Position numbers and translations under genes: made by a program. Shown in pieces: positions 1 through 12,365 of a stretch of 64,000 nucleotides of DNA. The stretch spans positions 7,579-71,578 of the forward strand of contig MU270018.1 of NCBI GenBank assembly GCA_021432635.1, read 5' to 3'. The stretch is from Thozetella sp. PMI_491 (lineage: Eukaryota; Ascomycota; Sordariomycetes; Chaetosphaeriales; Chaetosphaeriaceae). Under the pieces are notes generated by a model. The model searched no databases. It saw nothing but the letters and a program-made list of their open reading frames with translations, and was not told where the DNA came from. Numbering within the stretch: the first letter of the stretch is position 1; every line of letters starts with the position of its first letter.

Positions 1-95
1 TAATAAACTAATAAACTAATAAACTAATAAACTAATAAACTAATAAACTAATAAACTAATAAACTAATAAACTAATAAACTAATAAACTAATAAA
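1..95. repeat. AT-rich 8-bp tandem repeat
   Basis: About twelve head-to-tail copies of the unit TAATAAAC fill the first 95 bases and run off the window edge, so the full array is probably longer. AT-rich DNA continues to about base 185, after which base composition becomes ordinary. It is not a known fungal telomere repeat (TTAGGG type). Confidence 0.9.
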
Positions 96-943
96 AGAAA
101 TAATTAATCTTTCTCCTCCTCTTTAGATATATATAACTCAGATATATCTTTAATTTTCTAGCTTTTAAGTAAAATAAGCCTTTTAACTGTTTCTAGATCA
201 AGCCGATAGACCTTGTCGCCATCAAAGCGATCGTAGTGTCCAGTTCAGCACTAACGCCACTCTCCCGACGGTATCCTCGCTCAGTACACATACCTCTAAG
301 CCTTGCAACCATAATACGGGTTAATATGGGAATCCTAAGGTGATTCCTGGACTATGGTTTGCACACCTCTGTTGCATCTTAGCCTGACTAGTCAGCAGAA
401 GCAGTCTAGATCATCTTACGTATAAAACCGGCGATGGAAGTGTCAAAGGCCTCTGAGTATTGCCCGTACACCCGTGGCGCCAGAAGTTCTCTACCAGGAC
501 AATTGGGAGATTAAAGTAGGGGCTATCTGCCGGCCAAGGGACAACGAGGTGCTACGGCTTCATCTATGGGTTCCACAGACGATCCAAGGGCGTGCTAGCC
601 TACGGCGAGTTGGAGATAAACTGCAGAATGGTTATGGTCGATTTCTACACTCAGCACAGAGCTACCACGACTGAAGATGATAGCAAGTACTTTGAACTCG
701 TCGCCAACATGCAACGAACACCAACAGTCCCTCTACCCGGGTTACGGCCCAAGCGCGGGGGAAGCGGTTTGTAGATGCTACTAGAGCCCTTGGTGCTCGA
801 GAACAGAAAAGAAGAAAAGAAAACCTCCCATCCACGCCCGGAAAACTGAAGAGGTAGCTAGTCCAATCTCACCCCAAGAACTGAGAACTCAAGGTGCCTA
901 AGGAGATCGATGTTTGTCCTGACCTTTCTGCCACACCACTCCC
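96..943. other. gene-free stretch, AT-rich at its left end
   Basis: Bases 96-185 are AT-rich and resemble the edge of an AT-rich block. The rest holds only short open frames (such as 474-674) with no recognisable motif or splice pattern. I see no gene. Confidence 0.5.
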
Positions 944-3238
944 TCAATATCTCCGCCTTGGCGCCATTGGGTTTATAATGGGCGAGTGGTGTGCCTGAAA
1001 CAAATTTTCATCACGCCCGCCGTATGTGTCACGATATATATCCCGGTGGCGCGTGTCACGTTGCCTTCTTGGCTCTCGGCCCACGGAAAATTCCACGTTG
1101 GGAGAAGCTGCTGGGGGAGGTTCCGGGACCAGTGGGGGAGGAGGTGGGGCCTTGGCCTGCGAGCGGGAAACATACGGGGGCGAAGGAGGGAAGAAGAAGT
1201 CTTGATCATCATCAGATGATTCCTCAGGGCGGCTCCGGCGATGTGACCGATGTTCCCTTCGCCGCGCCTGACTACTGGCGTCCGGACTGCCATCTCTGGG
1301 CCAGCCTTGGCCATGCAGACGTGCCGTAGATGATCCTCTCCTCCTCCTCCCACTTCGAGTGTCACCGTAAGGAGCGTGCGCTTCGATGTCGTCCTCATCG
1401 CTTGCTTGGACCGGAGGATTAGGCACTCGTGGGGGTGGGTTGGCCGGAAACAGGTGCGGGTCTTCAGGTTCTGTTGACGACCTACCATCATCGCTTGGAG
1501 GTTCGAGTTCCGGCGAGAACGGTCGGCCAGGAGAGTTTCGTCTCGGCTGAGGCGCATGTTGCTGGTATTGTGCTGTGTGTATAGGATCCCGGAACGATTC
1601 TCTCGGCACGTGCATATCCTCGTGGCTAAGGGAGGCCCGGTATGAGGTGCCATAATTCTCGGCATCTCTGGCACCCGGCCTGGTGGATCGCCTATCTTTC
1701 GGGGATTGGCGGTGGTCTGTTGCGGGGTCCGGCCGGCTTGAGTCCGGAGGTTGCGGCACTGATGGGGGTACGGTGAAGTGCCCCTCTCCACCGTCATGGC
1801 TGGGCACGTAGCCTCTGTCGGCACGCTGCTTGCCCCGGGCCTCTTCAATCTTGAGGTTCCGCAGCGCCTCCATGACAATATCGTGTATCGCGGCTCGCGA
1901 TACAAGCTCCCTGGATCCCAACGTAGCAAGTTCTAGCCGGCTTCCTTGGGCCTCGCTTAAAACTTCGGCGGGCGGCTCGCTGGTTAGTCGCCCATCGCTT
2001 TCTCCTACCTTGGTCTTGATGAGCTCCTTAATCTCTTGCGACAACTGCTCCGATCCCACCTCTCTCCGGCTACCCCATGAGCTCAGGCTTTCATTGTCAT
2101 CTGGTTGTCTATCGAGCACAGGCTTCCCTCCGACACGCTTGCTCTCAGAATTCCGGCGCTTCCCATCGAGATCTAGCGGGGCGTCGTTGGAGCCACGCCG
2201 TCGTTGCATGCGCCTGCGCACTTCGGCCTTCACCTGGTGCCTGACAAGCCGTTCGATATCTCTTCGGTGTGTGTCTTCTATACTATGCTCCTCGTTGCCG
2301 CCAAATGCCTGCTGAGGGCTTTGCTTCGCCTGCTCACGGACGTCTGTTTGCCTGGAAGGAGTGACAGGTTGCCCTGCCCGGTGCGTATTGCCATTCTTTG
2401 CGGCCTTTCTTGTCTCGTGTTGCGAGGTCGACACCTGCGGTGCAACGAATGGCTCCTCGTGGACGGAGCCATGGTACCGGGGCGGCCCCGGAGGGGTATA
2501 GCCGGGACCATATATTCCGGGCTGATGGAAAGTCGGGTAGCTGGCAGGGTATGGGGGCTGGTTCCCCGAAAATTGGTCAACGGGGAAAGGGACATAGCCG
2601 GGAGCGGCCGCTTGGGCACTGTAGCCACCATACGCGCCCGTACCTGGCCAGCGAGGCAGGGCAAGCCCATAAGGCGCAGCTGCTACGCCAATGGGAAAGG
2701 AACCTGGATGATGCTGGCCCAAATGAGGCGGGGGCGGAGGCGGGGGACCTTGGTAATAAGTAGTGGATGGATGGCTCTCTCGTCTCACCGGGGGGGAGAA
2801 CTGGGCGTATGGAAGGCTATAGGGCGCCCCTCCGACGCCGAAGGAGCTCGGATGCTCAGTATACCCATGTATGTCCTCAGTGCCGTGTCGACTCCCAGGC
2901 GTGGTCTCGAACCAGCCTTGCTGGCGCTGGTGCCGACGCGTAGGTCTGAGTCGACCAGAGCTAGACTCGCTTGTGCGCCTCGAGGTCCTGCTCCGGGGGC
3001 CACTCGCAGCCTCCTCGACCGAGCTTTCGCTGCAATCGTCGCTATCGACTTCCTCTGCGTCGTTCTCGTTCGCCGACTGGCGGCTCCCAACCTCTTCTCC
3101 CCGCCCGGACGGGAGCCGGGCCACAGCGCCGGTATCAGCGGGCCGCTGCACAGGGGGCCGCGTGGAATGCGGCCCGGTGGATGGCTCAAGTTGGCCGTCG
3201 GGCACCGAAACTAACCTCGGGCTGCCGTTCTCAGCCAT
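944..3238 (-). CDS. large disordered Pro/Ser/Arg-rich protein, unknown function
   Basis: A single open frame of 764 residues starting at the first ATG (protein begins MAENGSPRLVS); the frame extends five codons upstream but only from a TTG. Most of the protein is low complexity: acidic and serine-rich near residues 60-85, a run of eight prolines near residue 170, a Tyr/Pro/Gly-rich middle (about 180-260), and many Arg/Ser and Pro/Glu stretches towards the C-terminus. Short charged segments, for example around DIERLVRHQVKAEVRRRMQR, could form helices. No enzymatic domain, signal peptide or membrane segment is visible. The long unbroken frame in GC-rich DNA and the consistent amino-acid bias support a real gene. 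I do not recognise the family; a scaffold-like or RNA-associated role would be a guess. Confidence 0.6.
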   Translation of the reverse strand: MAENGSPRLVSVPDGQLEPSTGPHSTRPPVQRPADTGAVARLPSGRGEEVGSRQSANENDAEEVDSDDCSESSVEEAASGPRSRTSRRTSESSSGRLRPTRRHQRQQGWFETTPGSRHGTEDIHGYTEHPSSFGVGGAPYSLPYAQFSPPVRRESHPSTTYYQGPPPPPPPHLGQHHPGSFPIGVAAAPYGLALPRWPGTGAYGGYSAQAAAPGYVPFPVDQFSGNQPPYPASYPTFHQPGIYGPGYTPPGPPRYHGSVHEEPFVAPQVSTSQHETRKAAKNGNTHRAGQPVTPSRQTDVREQAKQSPQQAFGGNEEHSIEDTHRRDIERLVRHQVKAEVRRRMQRRRGSNDAPLDLDGKRRNSESKRVGGKPVLDRQPDDNESLSSWGSRREVGSEQLSQEIKELIKTKVGESDGRLTSEPPAEVLSEAQGSRLELATLGSRELVSRAAIHDIVMEALRNLKIEEARGKQRADRGYVPSHDGGEGHFTVPPSVPQPPDSSRPDPATDHRQSPKDRRSTRPGARDAENYGTSYRASLSHEDMHVPRESFRDPIHTAQYQQHAPQPRRNSPGRPFSPELEPPSDDGRSSTEPEDPHLFPANPPPRVPNPPVQASDEDDIEAHAPYGDTRSGRRRRGSSTARLHGQGWPRDGSPDASSQARRREHRSHRRSRPEESSDDDQDFFFPPSPPYVSRSQAKAPPPPPLVPEPPPAASPNVEFSVGREPRRQRDTRHRDIYRDTYGGRDENLFQAHHSPIINPMAPRRRY

Positions 3239-4923
3239 CGGTGCGGCCGCCAATGAAGGCTAGGCACGGCGGCGAGGTCCTCTGCTCGACGAGCAATCGC
3301 CGCTGGTGGGGGCGTCGTGGTTGGCCCTCGAGGGCTGCGACAGCCGTGATCACGAACTGGGCAGTTGGGCCACTAGGCACGGCAATGTGAGACCAGGAGT
3401 AGTGAGCACACCGACGACCTTCGCCTAGGAATGGGCCGGTAAACTGGTGGTGGCCACGGCGGAGAGAGCTGCCCCGCTGCCCAAGCAACGACCATGCGCT
3501 GTCTCGGAGGGGTTGGCGGGCTGCTCCGAGGCAAATGCAGCATCCAGAGCTCCTATGCAGCTAGATGCGGCCGTAACCGGAATGGACGGCGCGGTACGTG
3601 GCAGGCTGGCAGCTGGTGGCCGGGGCGGGGCGCTTGCCCAAGTGCGCCAGTCATCGTGTGCTCGCGTTGGATGGGGCGAGGCAGGTCAGACCAGTCATGT
3701 CCCTCGTGGAGGAGATGGAGGAGCATGTCGTAGAACCGAGCCCCAATCAACCCCAACATAATGCCCCATTTTCTCTGCCATTTGGTTCGATGGTTCGTCC
3801 CCCTACTACAGTCAATGCAGCACGAGATGGGGCGAGCAAAAGGCCACGGCCGAGCGCGACCCCAGTCGCCGTAAACATGCAGAATGCTTGCATGCTGTTC
3901 AACGAGAGAAAGACGGCCTTGGTTAATTATAATAGTGGGTAAACGCTAGTGTGGCGACCTCGCTTTACCTGCCTCTAAGCCGCAAGAATGCTGGCTCGAA
4001 GGAGATAGATGCTTAGAAGTTCCCTGCTTAGGAGTTCCCTGCTTAGCCTGTGGAGTAGAGAGTCGCTACCGAAAATACTTACCTTGGGTAGATACCTTAC
4101 TCTGTAGACATACGGAATAGAATGGCCCCAAACCGGCTGCTAGCTAGGTACCAAGTTACCTTAATAGCTGTAACACGGTTGGCTAATAATAAATGAGTTA
4201 ACTGCCTGCCCAGTGCGCGCCCGGGGTGAGACGCTTGGCCCCAAAGATCTCAGCATCCGACTGGGACGTAACAGTAAAGTCTTGTATTATAAGAGAGAAC
4301 CAAAAAAAAAAAAACCCGAAGCAATGGTGATATCTGCGTAGCCTTGTTGCGCCCCTCAGGGGAATTGCTTCCCGCCGCCAAATAATTGCTTAAGCAAGTC
4401 AGCCGGCTAGCAAGCAAGCAAGTAAGCAAGAATGGAAGCAGGCAATAATAGCAACAGCCCCGGGCGCGGTACTGGCTTGCGCCTGGCTTCCTCTCTGGCG
4501 GCGCGTTCTTCGTCCGTCACAGCCTCGCTGGTGAATTGACCGCCCTCTAGCTGCCAGAGAGGAGGAGGGAGACAAAGGGCGAGAGAGCGACAGACAAACC
4601 AGCAAATCCCCTCCTGTCCTCGTGCCGCCCCCCCAACTCTTATCTCGCCTGGCGTATGCAGCCCCCCGGAAACCACCCAGGGTTGGCCGAAAGGGCAGGC
4701 GCCACCACTTGTCATACGTTCCGCACCGACCTGTGACGCGCAGGCCTCCGCCAAGCGTAGCGCCAAATACAGACATGCAGAGATAAGAAGAACAGGGAGC
4801 TCTTCTGTCTGCCCGTGGCTTCACTTCGCCCGTTCCCATCTGCATCTGCAACATTCCGTACGCGAGGTCTATCCCAGCCGTACGTGATGGATATCCGCCT
4901 CGGCCCCTCTTCCGCGCGCCCAG
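3239..4923. other. intergenic, no gene seen
   Basis: Contains an A13 run at 4302-4314, a short imperfect repeat of AGTTCCCTGCTTAG near 4017-4050 and an imperfect GCAA/AAGC repeat near 4395-4440. A 364-codon antisense frame (4399-5493) is treated as a shadow. I see nothing coding. Confidence 0.5.
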
Positions 4924-6092
4924 ATGGACCACCCTACTCTTGATGTCTTGGTCAGGAGCCTCGGAGCCGCCTTCGAGGCCGGCTTGGACTCGCTCGCTCG
5001 CTGGGACACACGACAGCACGCCGGGAACCATTATCATGGCCGGCCGGCAAGCGCTCCTGCCACTGTCAAGTGTGCGCTCAGCGCCTCCTACGACGTCTCG
5101 AGCCACCGGATCCGAGCCACGTACCAAGTAGCCTTTGCTATCATAGGCCTCGAGTTCGCCGTCGGCAATGGTCCGCATATCCAGCCGCTCGTCTGGCACC
5201 CCCCATTCCCCTCCTGCTCTGCTGACCGGTGCCTCCAGAGTCCAGCAGAAGCTGCCTCGCTGCCAACCTAGAACTTCTCGAGGAGAGTGTTTGCCAGCTA
5301 TCTGGTAACGTAGCCGCGGCCCAGGCCCGTCCCGTCGATTTTGGCGACGCATTGCGCACCTCCGAATCCGTTCGCATCCGGTGCATCGCGGCGCTCGCTG
5401 AGCAATACCGCCGCCTTTCTGCCGGCCGCGCTCTTCCGCAGGAACTCCCCATCCCCAAACCCCGAGCACCTCTCCCACCTGCCGAGTTGCCACGGGCGGC
5501 TACGGCCAGCGATTGTCTTTCCCCGCCCGCCGTCACTCCATGCCAGGATTGCGATCAAGCCTCGGCACACTGTCCCTCGAGCCCCGGCGCGACGGGCATT
5601 TCGGAGCCCCCTTCACCTCCCCCGACTCCAAAGATGGTTCCTGGATGCCTGCCAGACGCGGAACCTACGCCTTCCTCCGGTCCTAGGAATGGTGTGTTTA
5701 GCATCTTCTGCGCGCATGCCATGGCTCTGCAGGTTGATCTTGGTCGCGAGCCTCCCGGTCCCCCGCGTCGTTGCATGTGTGGGTTTGATTGGGCCATCCC
5801 CGAGTTGCCTCTTCAGGTTGACTCCGTTGGACTGAAGCACGGCTTCCGCTTGACCAGGCGATTCTTGGCCAAGTCCCACTGTGGCCGTCGCCGGGAGCTA
5901 GATTCGGCCGTGGATGCCGCCACAGAGCCCAGCCCCGACTCCTGGGGAAACGGTTATGGCTGTATTTTCTGCACTTCGACCGGCCGTACCGAAAGGTATG
6001 AGACCATTAGCCAACTTCGTATCCACATTGATGCCGTCCATACCAAGTGGCAGATGCTTCACGACCACGACATGGCATCTATGGGTAGGTAA
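4924..6092 (+). CDS. conserved fungal protein with a C-terminal C2H2-like Cys/His motif
   Basis: The 3' exon (open from about 5226 to the stop at 6092) encodes a helical segment (LELLEESVCQLSGNVAAA then DFGDALRTSESVRIRCIAAL), a Pro-rich linker and a C-terminal motif: Tyr-Gly-Cys-Ile-Phe-Cys followed about 20 residues later by His-Ile-Asp-Ala-Val-His, which suits a zinc-binding finger. Such proteins, annotated as hypothetical or C2H2-like, are common in filamentous ascomycetes. The 3' exon has no ATG at its start. An upstream frame beginning ATG 4924 (MDHPTLDVLVRSLGAAFEAG) is a plausible first exon, joined by a short intron with a CTGAC branch point at 5222-5226. Two pairings keep frame: 5191-5240, or 5121 to 5245/5248. 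Neither donor is ideal, so the 5' half is uncertain. DNA binding is inferred only from the finger. Confidence 0.55.
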
Positions 6093-9000
6093 CTGCTATC
6101 TTCCGGGGAACTCAGCCGGCCGCCCTCGGTTAATCCCGAAACAGACTGCCCGAGACGTATCATAGGCAGGGCAGTGTGACCGGGTGTTCTGGGTGTGAAA
6201 ACGCGCCACCAATTTACCTACCACCACTATCACCTATGGCCTCCTGACCTGCCATGTAAATAGCTCTGTCATTATGCTATTACCCCCCCCCCCCCTTCTT
6301 TCCCGCGAATCATCGAGGCGGGGCCTATGATGCTACTGCCCGTCCCACCAAGGCCGGGCCTGGTCACCTCTTGATCTAGTTCCCCGGCTACTGGGGCAAC
6401 CTACTCCTTGCTCGGGGTTCGCCCATTTCTGTGCCGGCAAAGGACCGTGGGCTGCCCTGTGCCACATTTGGATGCACCCGAGACCACCATACCCCAGCAC
6501 GCAACCCCGGGCATGTATGGCTAATCCGGGATCGTATAGTCGGTGTGGTGCTGCTGCCTGGACAGAAACTGCCTTGACCGGAGAGATCACAACCCTCTGT
6601 TGCGTGGTGGGCGGAGCTGCATTCATCTGGCCACTGGAAGCCGCGCACGACTAGCTAGGAAATACCTTACTACAACGACCGTCTAGTGGAGCGCCACGGT
6701 GCTAAGTCGCGAGAGCAGAGTGTCTGAGACATTGGGATCCAGCTATACGATAGGCTTCCAGCGTGGCTAGCTTTTGCCTCGCATCGACTTTTCTGCTTTC
6801 CCCGTCTTTTCTATCCCGGGGGCACGACGGAGAGATTTCACGCCACGCACTTTACGTCCTTGTCTAGGGGGGGGGCACCGTATACACTCCAAGGGATGAA
6901 GAACATGGGAAGCTAGACATTCGTGTTTTCTCTCCTCTTCTATTCTTCCCATCGGTATGCTCCATGCGACGCCGAAAGCCTCCGATTTCGCTATACCACA
7001 CTTCCTCCAGCCACTGTCCCACTCCAACACCTCCGAACACTTGGAATATCCAACGGTCGAATACACGTTCCCTCCAACGCCCGAATTGCAGTTGAGTGAT
7101 TGTCAAGCTGCTGGTCCGCCATAGCTCCGGCAAGGGTCACCATGCAGGCCGAAGGCGAACCAGGCGTAACGGGACGTGGCCCCCTTGCTCCTCTCCTGGC
7201 CAATACCGGGTCTCATTGTCGTAGCCGCTGGGGAATGCCACCAGAACGTATCCTTCCTGTGTCCTTCCGCTGGAAAACTCCAGGGGTGAGGTTTACGGCT
7301 TTTGGATGCGCCACTCGACGCGCGCGCGCTCGAGCTGCGTTGATTTTCAAACTCGCGGGTATTCAAAAGCGACCGTAGTAGGCGCAGGAGGATATCACGC
7401 AAGTGTACTTGTTTGATATAATGGGAATATCTCCTATTGCCTTGCATTCGACATTGCCGCAGGGCTCGACTAACTCCGTGATCTGGTGACCCTGCAAACA
7501 GTGCATCAGTCAACCAGCCAGGATAGTACTGGCATTACTGCCGTAGTGACGTTAAGATGAAGCCAAGGGCCACTCCGCCCCTCGTCAAATCTATGTGCGG
7601 GGATGGGTTGTGTTAAACGATACGTACACATCGGTGATGGAAAAACACGCGCCGACAACACATCGATCAAGTTGTTGTCTGTGAGAGGGGCTGAGCCTAG
7701 ACTTGGGTTGTCCGAACGGAGAGCGCGGCGAGCGTTCAACTCACGAACAAGGCACGCGGCACGGGTTTACTGGTCTTTCCGCTGCCGTCTGGGCTGCCGT
7801 CCGGGCTGGGTCTGTAGGATAAAGGTTCAGGCAATGTTTTTATCGGTGGATAGATGTCCACGGCGAGCGAGCCAGGGCGGATGGAGATGGCCTTTATATC
7901 CAGGGCTGCCGACTACAGCGACGTCAGCACCCTAGAGAGGAAGGGGGGTAGAAACAGGAGGAGATATCTTGATTCAGTCTTTCTCCCTTCACAAATCCGA
8001 CCGGCTGCTTCCTTTCGGGTCGGGCGGCATACCCCATGGAGACCGATAACAGTTTCGTCGCAGGGACTTCAGCGCTAGAGAAGGAACGAATAGGGTAAAT
8101 ATGACAAGACCAACGGCACTCCCCCCAGCATATTGTCTATATCGTGGCAGGTCACTGTGAAGTGTGTATATGTGTCGTGTAGGTGGGCGGAGCTCTGCTA
8201 AGAGGCCGCGTGCAGAGCCCGCAACACCATGTATCAAGGCGCTCGGCGAGCCTGGAAGACGCTATTTGGCTGATGTAGAGCGGAGATCCAGAAAAGAGGT
8301 AATCCCGTTTGGGTATATCCCCAGATAGGGTGCATGCGCGCATGAGTGGGGTGGTATGGCTGTGGGCGGGTGGCTTGTCTGCGCCAGAACCCCCTCACCG
8401 GCCAGGGTTGGGAAAGGTAAACTACTCTCCTGGAAGTCACATCGCTTGCTATCTTTACTCGACACCGCGAAACTGGGCCACAGGCTACCCTGCCACATGG
8501 ACAGGCGGTGGCATTAAAGCCAAGCCTCAACCCCCCCCCCCCTTTCCCCCTCTTTCTCTGAGAAGGCGGATGGGCGAATACTTCGTCATTGAGCCCTGCA
8601 AAGCACGCTCTCCGCGGGGCATACATTGTACAACCGTTGTCGTATGGCTGACGGTCGCTGCCTTTCCAACAAATGCTGTCGGTAGTAGACAACACGTCCG
8701 TGCCCTGTCCGTCAGCACCCTTGTCCACGTTGTTGCCCCATCCCTTCCCCGTCCCGTTCTTAAGTTCATGGGCATGCAGGGCCTGGAACTGGTGGGGTTT
8801 CTGCCTTAGTGGATGTTCTTATAGCTCCAACAAGCGGAGAACGGGGCTCGCTCAATACATGGCACTCCGGACACGAAGTCAGCTACCATTGCTCCAGTCG
8901 CCCCGCCGAGGCCTGTAGAGATGGCTCACTCTGTCGTGTTGCTGGGTTTGGTTCGGCTATGGGCCGGTACCACACGCTGTTGCAATGAGTGTCCTTGCAA

Positions 9001-9957
9001 CTCTGGCGTCACCACTTGATGCATGACTCCTAGCTCTAGACCCAGCTTCGGTGCAAACTTGATAGATAAGGAGCTCGCTCATAGCTGCTCTAAACCCCAC
9101 CTCGAGGTCCTTGGAGGGGGCGAGGGGGAGGGGAGGGGGGTGGTCAAATGACATCGTGTTGACTCCTATGCTAATATGATGTCGTTGTTGCTTGATTTAT
9201 TGTCTGGCCCTGATTTGCGATACTCGCTAGCCCGCCCCATACTAGCCCCTGATATCGATACTCATTCCGGTCACTGAGCGTAAACCTGACACACGGGGCT
9301 TGATTCGCGAGCCTCGTCCCGCCCACCATGCCATGCTACCCTTGCTCCTATATGGCATACCACGCCCATGCCGCGCCATCCCAACCGCCTCTCCCCCCTC
9401 CACCCCTACCATTGCAGCTTCGTCTTCCTGTCATCAATGACGAAGGAACCCCCACCATCGGATGTCTCTGAGCCGGTAGGCTGGCCACTCAGGGGTGGCA
9501 AGAGAGCTGGCAAAGTACAGGTGCCTATACGGGAGGAATTTTGTTACAGCGGACATGCAGCGCCCCAGTGGGAAGTAACAACGCGTCTTCGGTCATGTGT
9601 GAACGACCGGGACGCTCCCGTCTCGTCGCCATCACGTACCGCACTTGCCTTCCCCTCCTCCCCCCCAGCGAGGCCTGTCCCCGTGATGCAGTGGCAGGGT
9701 CAAGAAGGCGCGAAGATTAGGTCCTTTTGTTTTGACTGCCAAGCCCGGCCTATTTGCCAGGCGACGAGGCCCTTCCGATCGCTCACTACCCCTCCCAATA
9801 GTCCGACGCGAAGCCCTCTCACTACCGGCATCTGTTGGTCGGAGTCATGAGCTGGCCCTGCCGTGAGCCCCCGTGGGCAGCCGCACCAGGCAGGCTATCC
9901 GCGAAGCACCCCATGGTCCATGCGTATTGCGTTCATGCGCCATGAGCCTCGGCTAGC
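6093..9957. other. long gene-poor stretch
   Basis: About 3.9 kb with only short, unconserved open frames on both strands (for example 7103-7513 minus, 8234-8728 minus, 9368-9850 plus), none with a recognisable motif or a convincing set of splice sites. Homopolymer C runs lie near 6284 and 8529. It could hold relics or long untranslated regions, but I see no supported gene. Confidence 0.45.
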
Positions 9958-12365
9958 CTACCACTCCGCCCAGCCATCATGATGTGCCACGGCACAAAGT
10001 GCTGCATAGCGGGATGTAACCCACAGAGCAAGGAAATGTAGGGCAAAGAGCACAAGACTCATACGCCAACCCCAACCCCAATGTGGCGTATCGCGCCTTG
10101 CAACACTACGGATGCCTCCCGCATCTGCCATCGTAGGATGTACCCTCGCCGGGTCATCGTTGACCATCCATCCGGCGTTGCCTTGGGAACTCCAAGCCGC
10201 CAACTCCATGCCCGCTACAGCCACCAGTGAGACACCGACGCTAGGGTAGAAGGTGTAAGGCCAACAGGCCCACGACAGAGACAGAATTTTGACTAGAAAT
10301 GTGACCAGACGAACGGATAAGGATACCGTGTGGGCGTTACGACGAAGCCACTGCCCGGCTCTGTACCGTGCAAGGAGCGCGTGGTGTTTAATATTGTTGA
10401 GCCGCGTTGCCGGTGGCGCCATTAGCAGCGGTGTGCTGGCCGAGGGGCTAGGGAGCGGGCTCGTTCCGCGCCGAGCCCCTGAAATGCTGCCGGTGGGCCG
10501 CTCCGGAGATCGAGATCCACTACGGCTGTACCCGTCCTGGCTGCGAGATATGGCCATAGATGGACCGAAGCTATGTCCCCTGTGACGTGGAGAGCCCGGA
10601 GCCACCCCCGGGCGTTTGTGAAGGCCAGATTGCAGGCCACGTTGCGAGGAGGCGTTATCCATGGTGGTGAGATCTTCATCGGAAGAGGATGTCGCTCGTG
10701 CCTGCTTGGTTGGATCTATGGGAGCAGAGGAACGTGACATCAGCACAAGATCTAAGGGCTAGGACGGCGGCTAGACTCACCTGGAATGGGTGTACCGGGA
10801 GGGACGGGGGAGTCTAGACTCTGGATTCGACGCCCAGCGAGCCCAATAGAAGAAGGGCTGGAGCTTCTCGGAGCTCCGGCTCTCGCCATACCTTCTAGAC
10901 TTGACTCGCTCTTCATGACCGCAAGGACCTCGCTCGCGCTAGGACGGTCCACGGGGTTGAGCGCCAGCAGGCGCTTCAATAGTTGATACAGCTTGGATGG
11001 TAAGTCGGGGCGCTCCCGTCGTTCATCCTGGAAGCCCTTCCAATCCGTGATCTCGGCACGAAGCAAGTCGATGTCTTCAAGCTCTTCCTGGACCGTATTC
11101 GCGCTCTGGTAGGGCAACCGGCCGAAGCACATAAAGTATAGTATCATGCCCAGTGAGAAGATATCTGACTTCGTCGTAAAATTGCCATAGCCGCCCGTCG
11201 CCGGGTCTCGCCTAAGGACCTCGGGGGCGCAGTACGAGATGGTGCCCGTCGATCCCGTTGACATGCGAACCACATTCTCGGGCTGGACTTCACCGAAGTC
11301 GCTGATCAGACACGTGAGATGGTTTCCTTCGCTGTGGAGTAAACAGTTACTCGGCTTGAGATCACGGTGGATGTAGTTGGCACCATGGAGATAAGCCAGT
11401 CCCGAGGTGATATCCTTGAAGAGGGAGTATATCTCTTCAAAGGGCAAGCGACGCTGGGACTGCAAGAGACCCTGGGGGCGTTCGGCCTGCCCCTTAGAAC
11501 GTCGGCGCATCTGGGCCTTGAGATCTTCTTTGGTGGCCTCCCTAGGGAGCTCGCCGACTACGTAGTGCAACAGATCCCCGCCATTGCAATACTGTTGAAG
11601 AATGAAGGCGCAAGCGACGCTGGGGCCGAAGCGGTTGAGCTTGACGTCCTCTAGCCAGACATGGCGGTAAGAGACGAGGTTGGGGTGCGATAGTTTGGCC
11701 AGTAGCTCGACCTCGATCAATACCTTTTCAAGCCAACCATGGTCGTCGCCGACGGGGACACGTTTGCAAGCAAAGTGGCCCAGGCTGCAGCCGTCGATCT
11801 CGTGTCTCACGAGGAGGACGACGCCTTTGCCACCTCGCCCAAGCTCACGCTCTTCGATGAAGAATGTAGAAAAGTAGTTGGGGCTGAACGCCTCCCGCCT
11901 GATACGACTGCCTTCCTGGACCGCAGGTGTGCTTGACACAAACTCGGCCTCCTCGACCGTTACATCGTCACACTCGCGACCATCGGAGGCATCGCTGGTT
12001 ACGGGAACTGGCTCAACTAACCGGCGGATTGGGCTAGAAGGAGGCCGTGTATGCACATCAGCACGGCCACGGCCGGCACGAAGCATGCGGAAGTAGTCAG
12101 GATCGACATAGCTCTCGTGCTCGACAGGGGGGTCGAAGTGCCTCTCAGCCGAGGAGGATCGCAGGGGCTGGTGGCATGTCGGGCACTCTGCCAGCTGGAG
12201 GCCGCGGATCTCGAGGCGGCGCGAGGCGCGATCGCGGACAACGATCGCGTTGCGGTGACGCCTGCGGGAGACGCTTGTTAGCTCACAGGCTAGGGAGGGC
12301 GTAGGGGAGATGGCTCACAGGACTATCTCGTTGCCCTCGCGAGGATGGTATGGAATTAGCGACAT
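9958..12365 (-). CDS. IKS1: Iks1-like serine/threonine protein kinase with C-terminal membrane segments
   Basis: Exons 12365-12319, 12261-10781 and 10715-9958 give 761 residues; introns 12262-12318 (CTAAC branch, CAG acceptor) and 10716-10780 close in frame. The N-terminus (MSLIPYHPREGNEIVL, then RHRNAIVV) and the Cys42-Pro-Thr-Cys45 pair followed by His match the pre-kinase part of fungal Iks1. The kinase domain shows the Gly loop GRGGKGVV, the Lys in ACKRVP, the catalytic loop HRDLKPSN, the DFG triad (SDFGEVQ) and the APE motif (CAPEVL). It is therefore expected to be active. After a Ser/Pro-rich linker the last exon carries at least two hydrophobic stretches (VRLVTFLVKILSLSWACW and MSLVLFALHFLALWV), which suggests a membrane-anchored kinase. 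Cellular role in yeast is poorly defined. The short first exon and the kinase-to-tail intron are clear from sequence. Confidence 0.88.

Noticed and set aside
2204-3214. 336-codon plus-strand frame antisense to the disordered protein
   Set aside because: No motif and composition expected from the complementary strand of the Pro/Ser-rich gene.
4399-5493. 364-codon minus-strand open frame
   Set aside because: It is Arg/Gly-rich without any motif, and overlaps the plus-strand gene whose C-terminal Cys/His motif looks conserved. Long antisense frames are common in GC-rich DNA.
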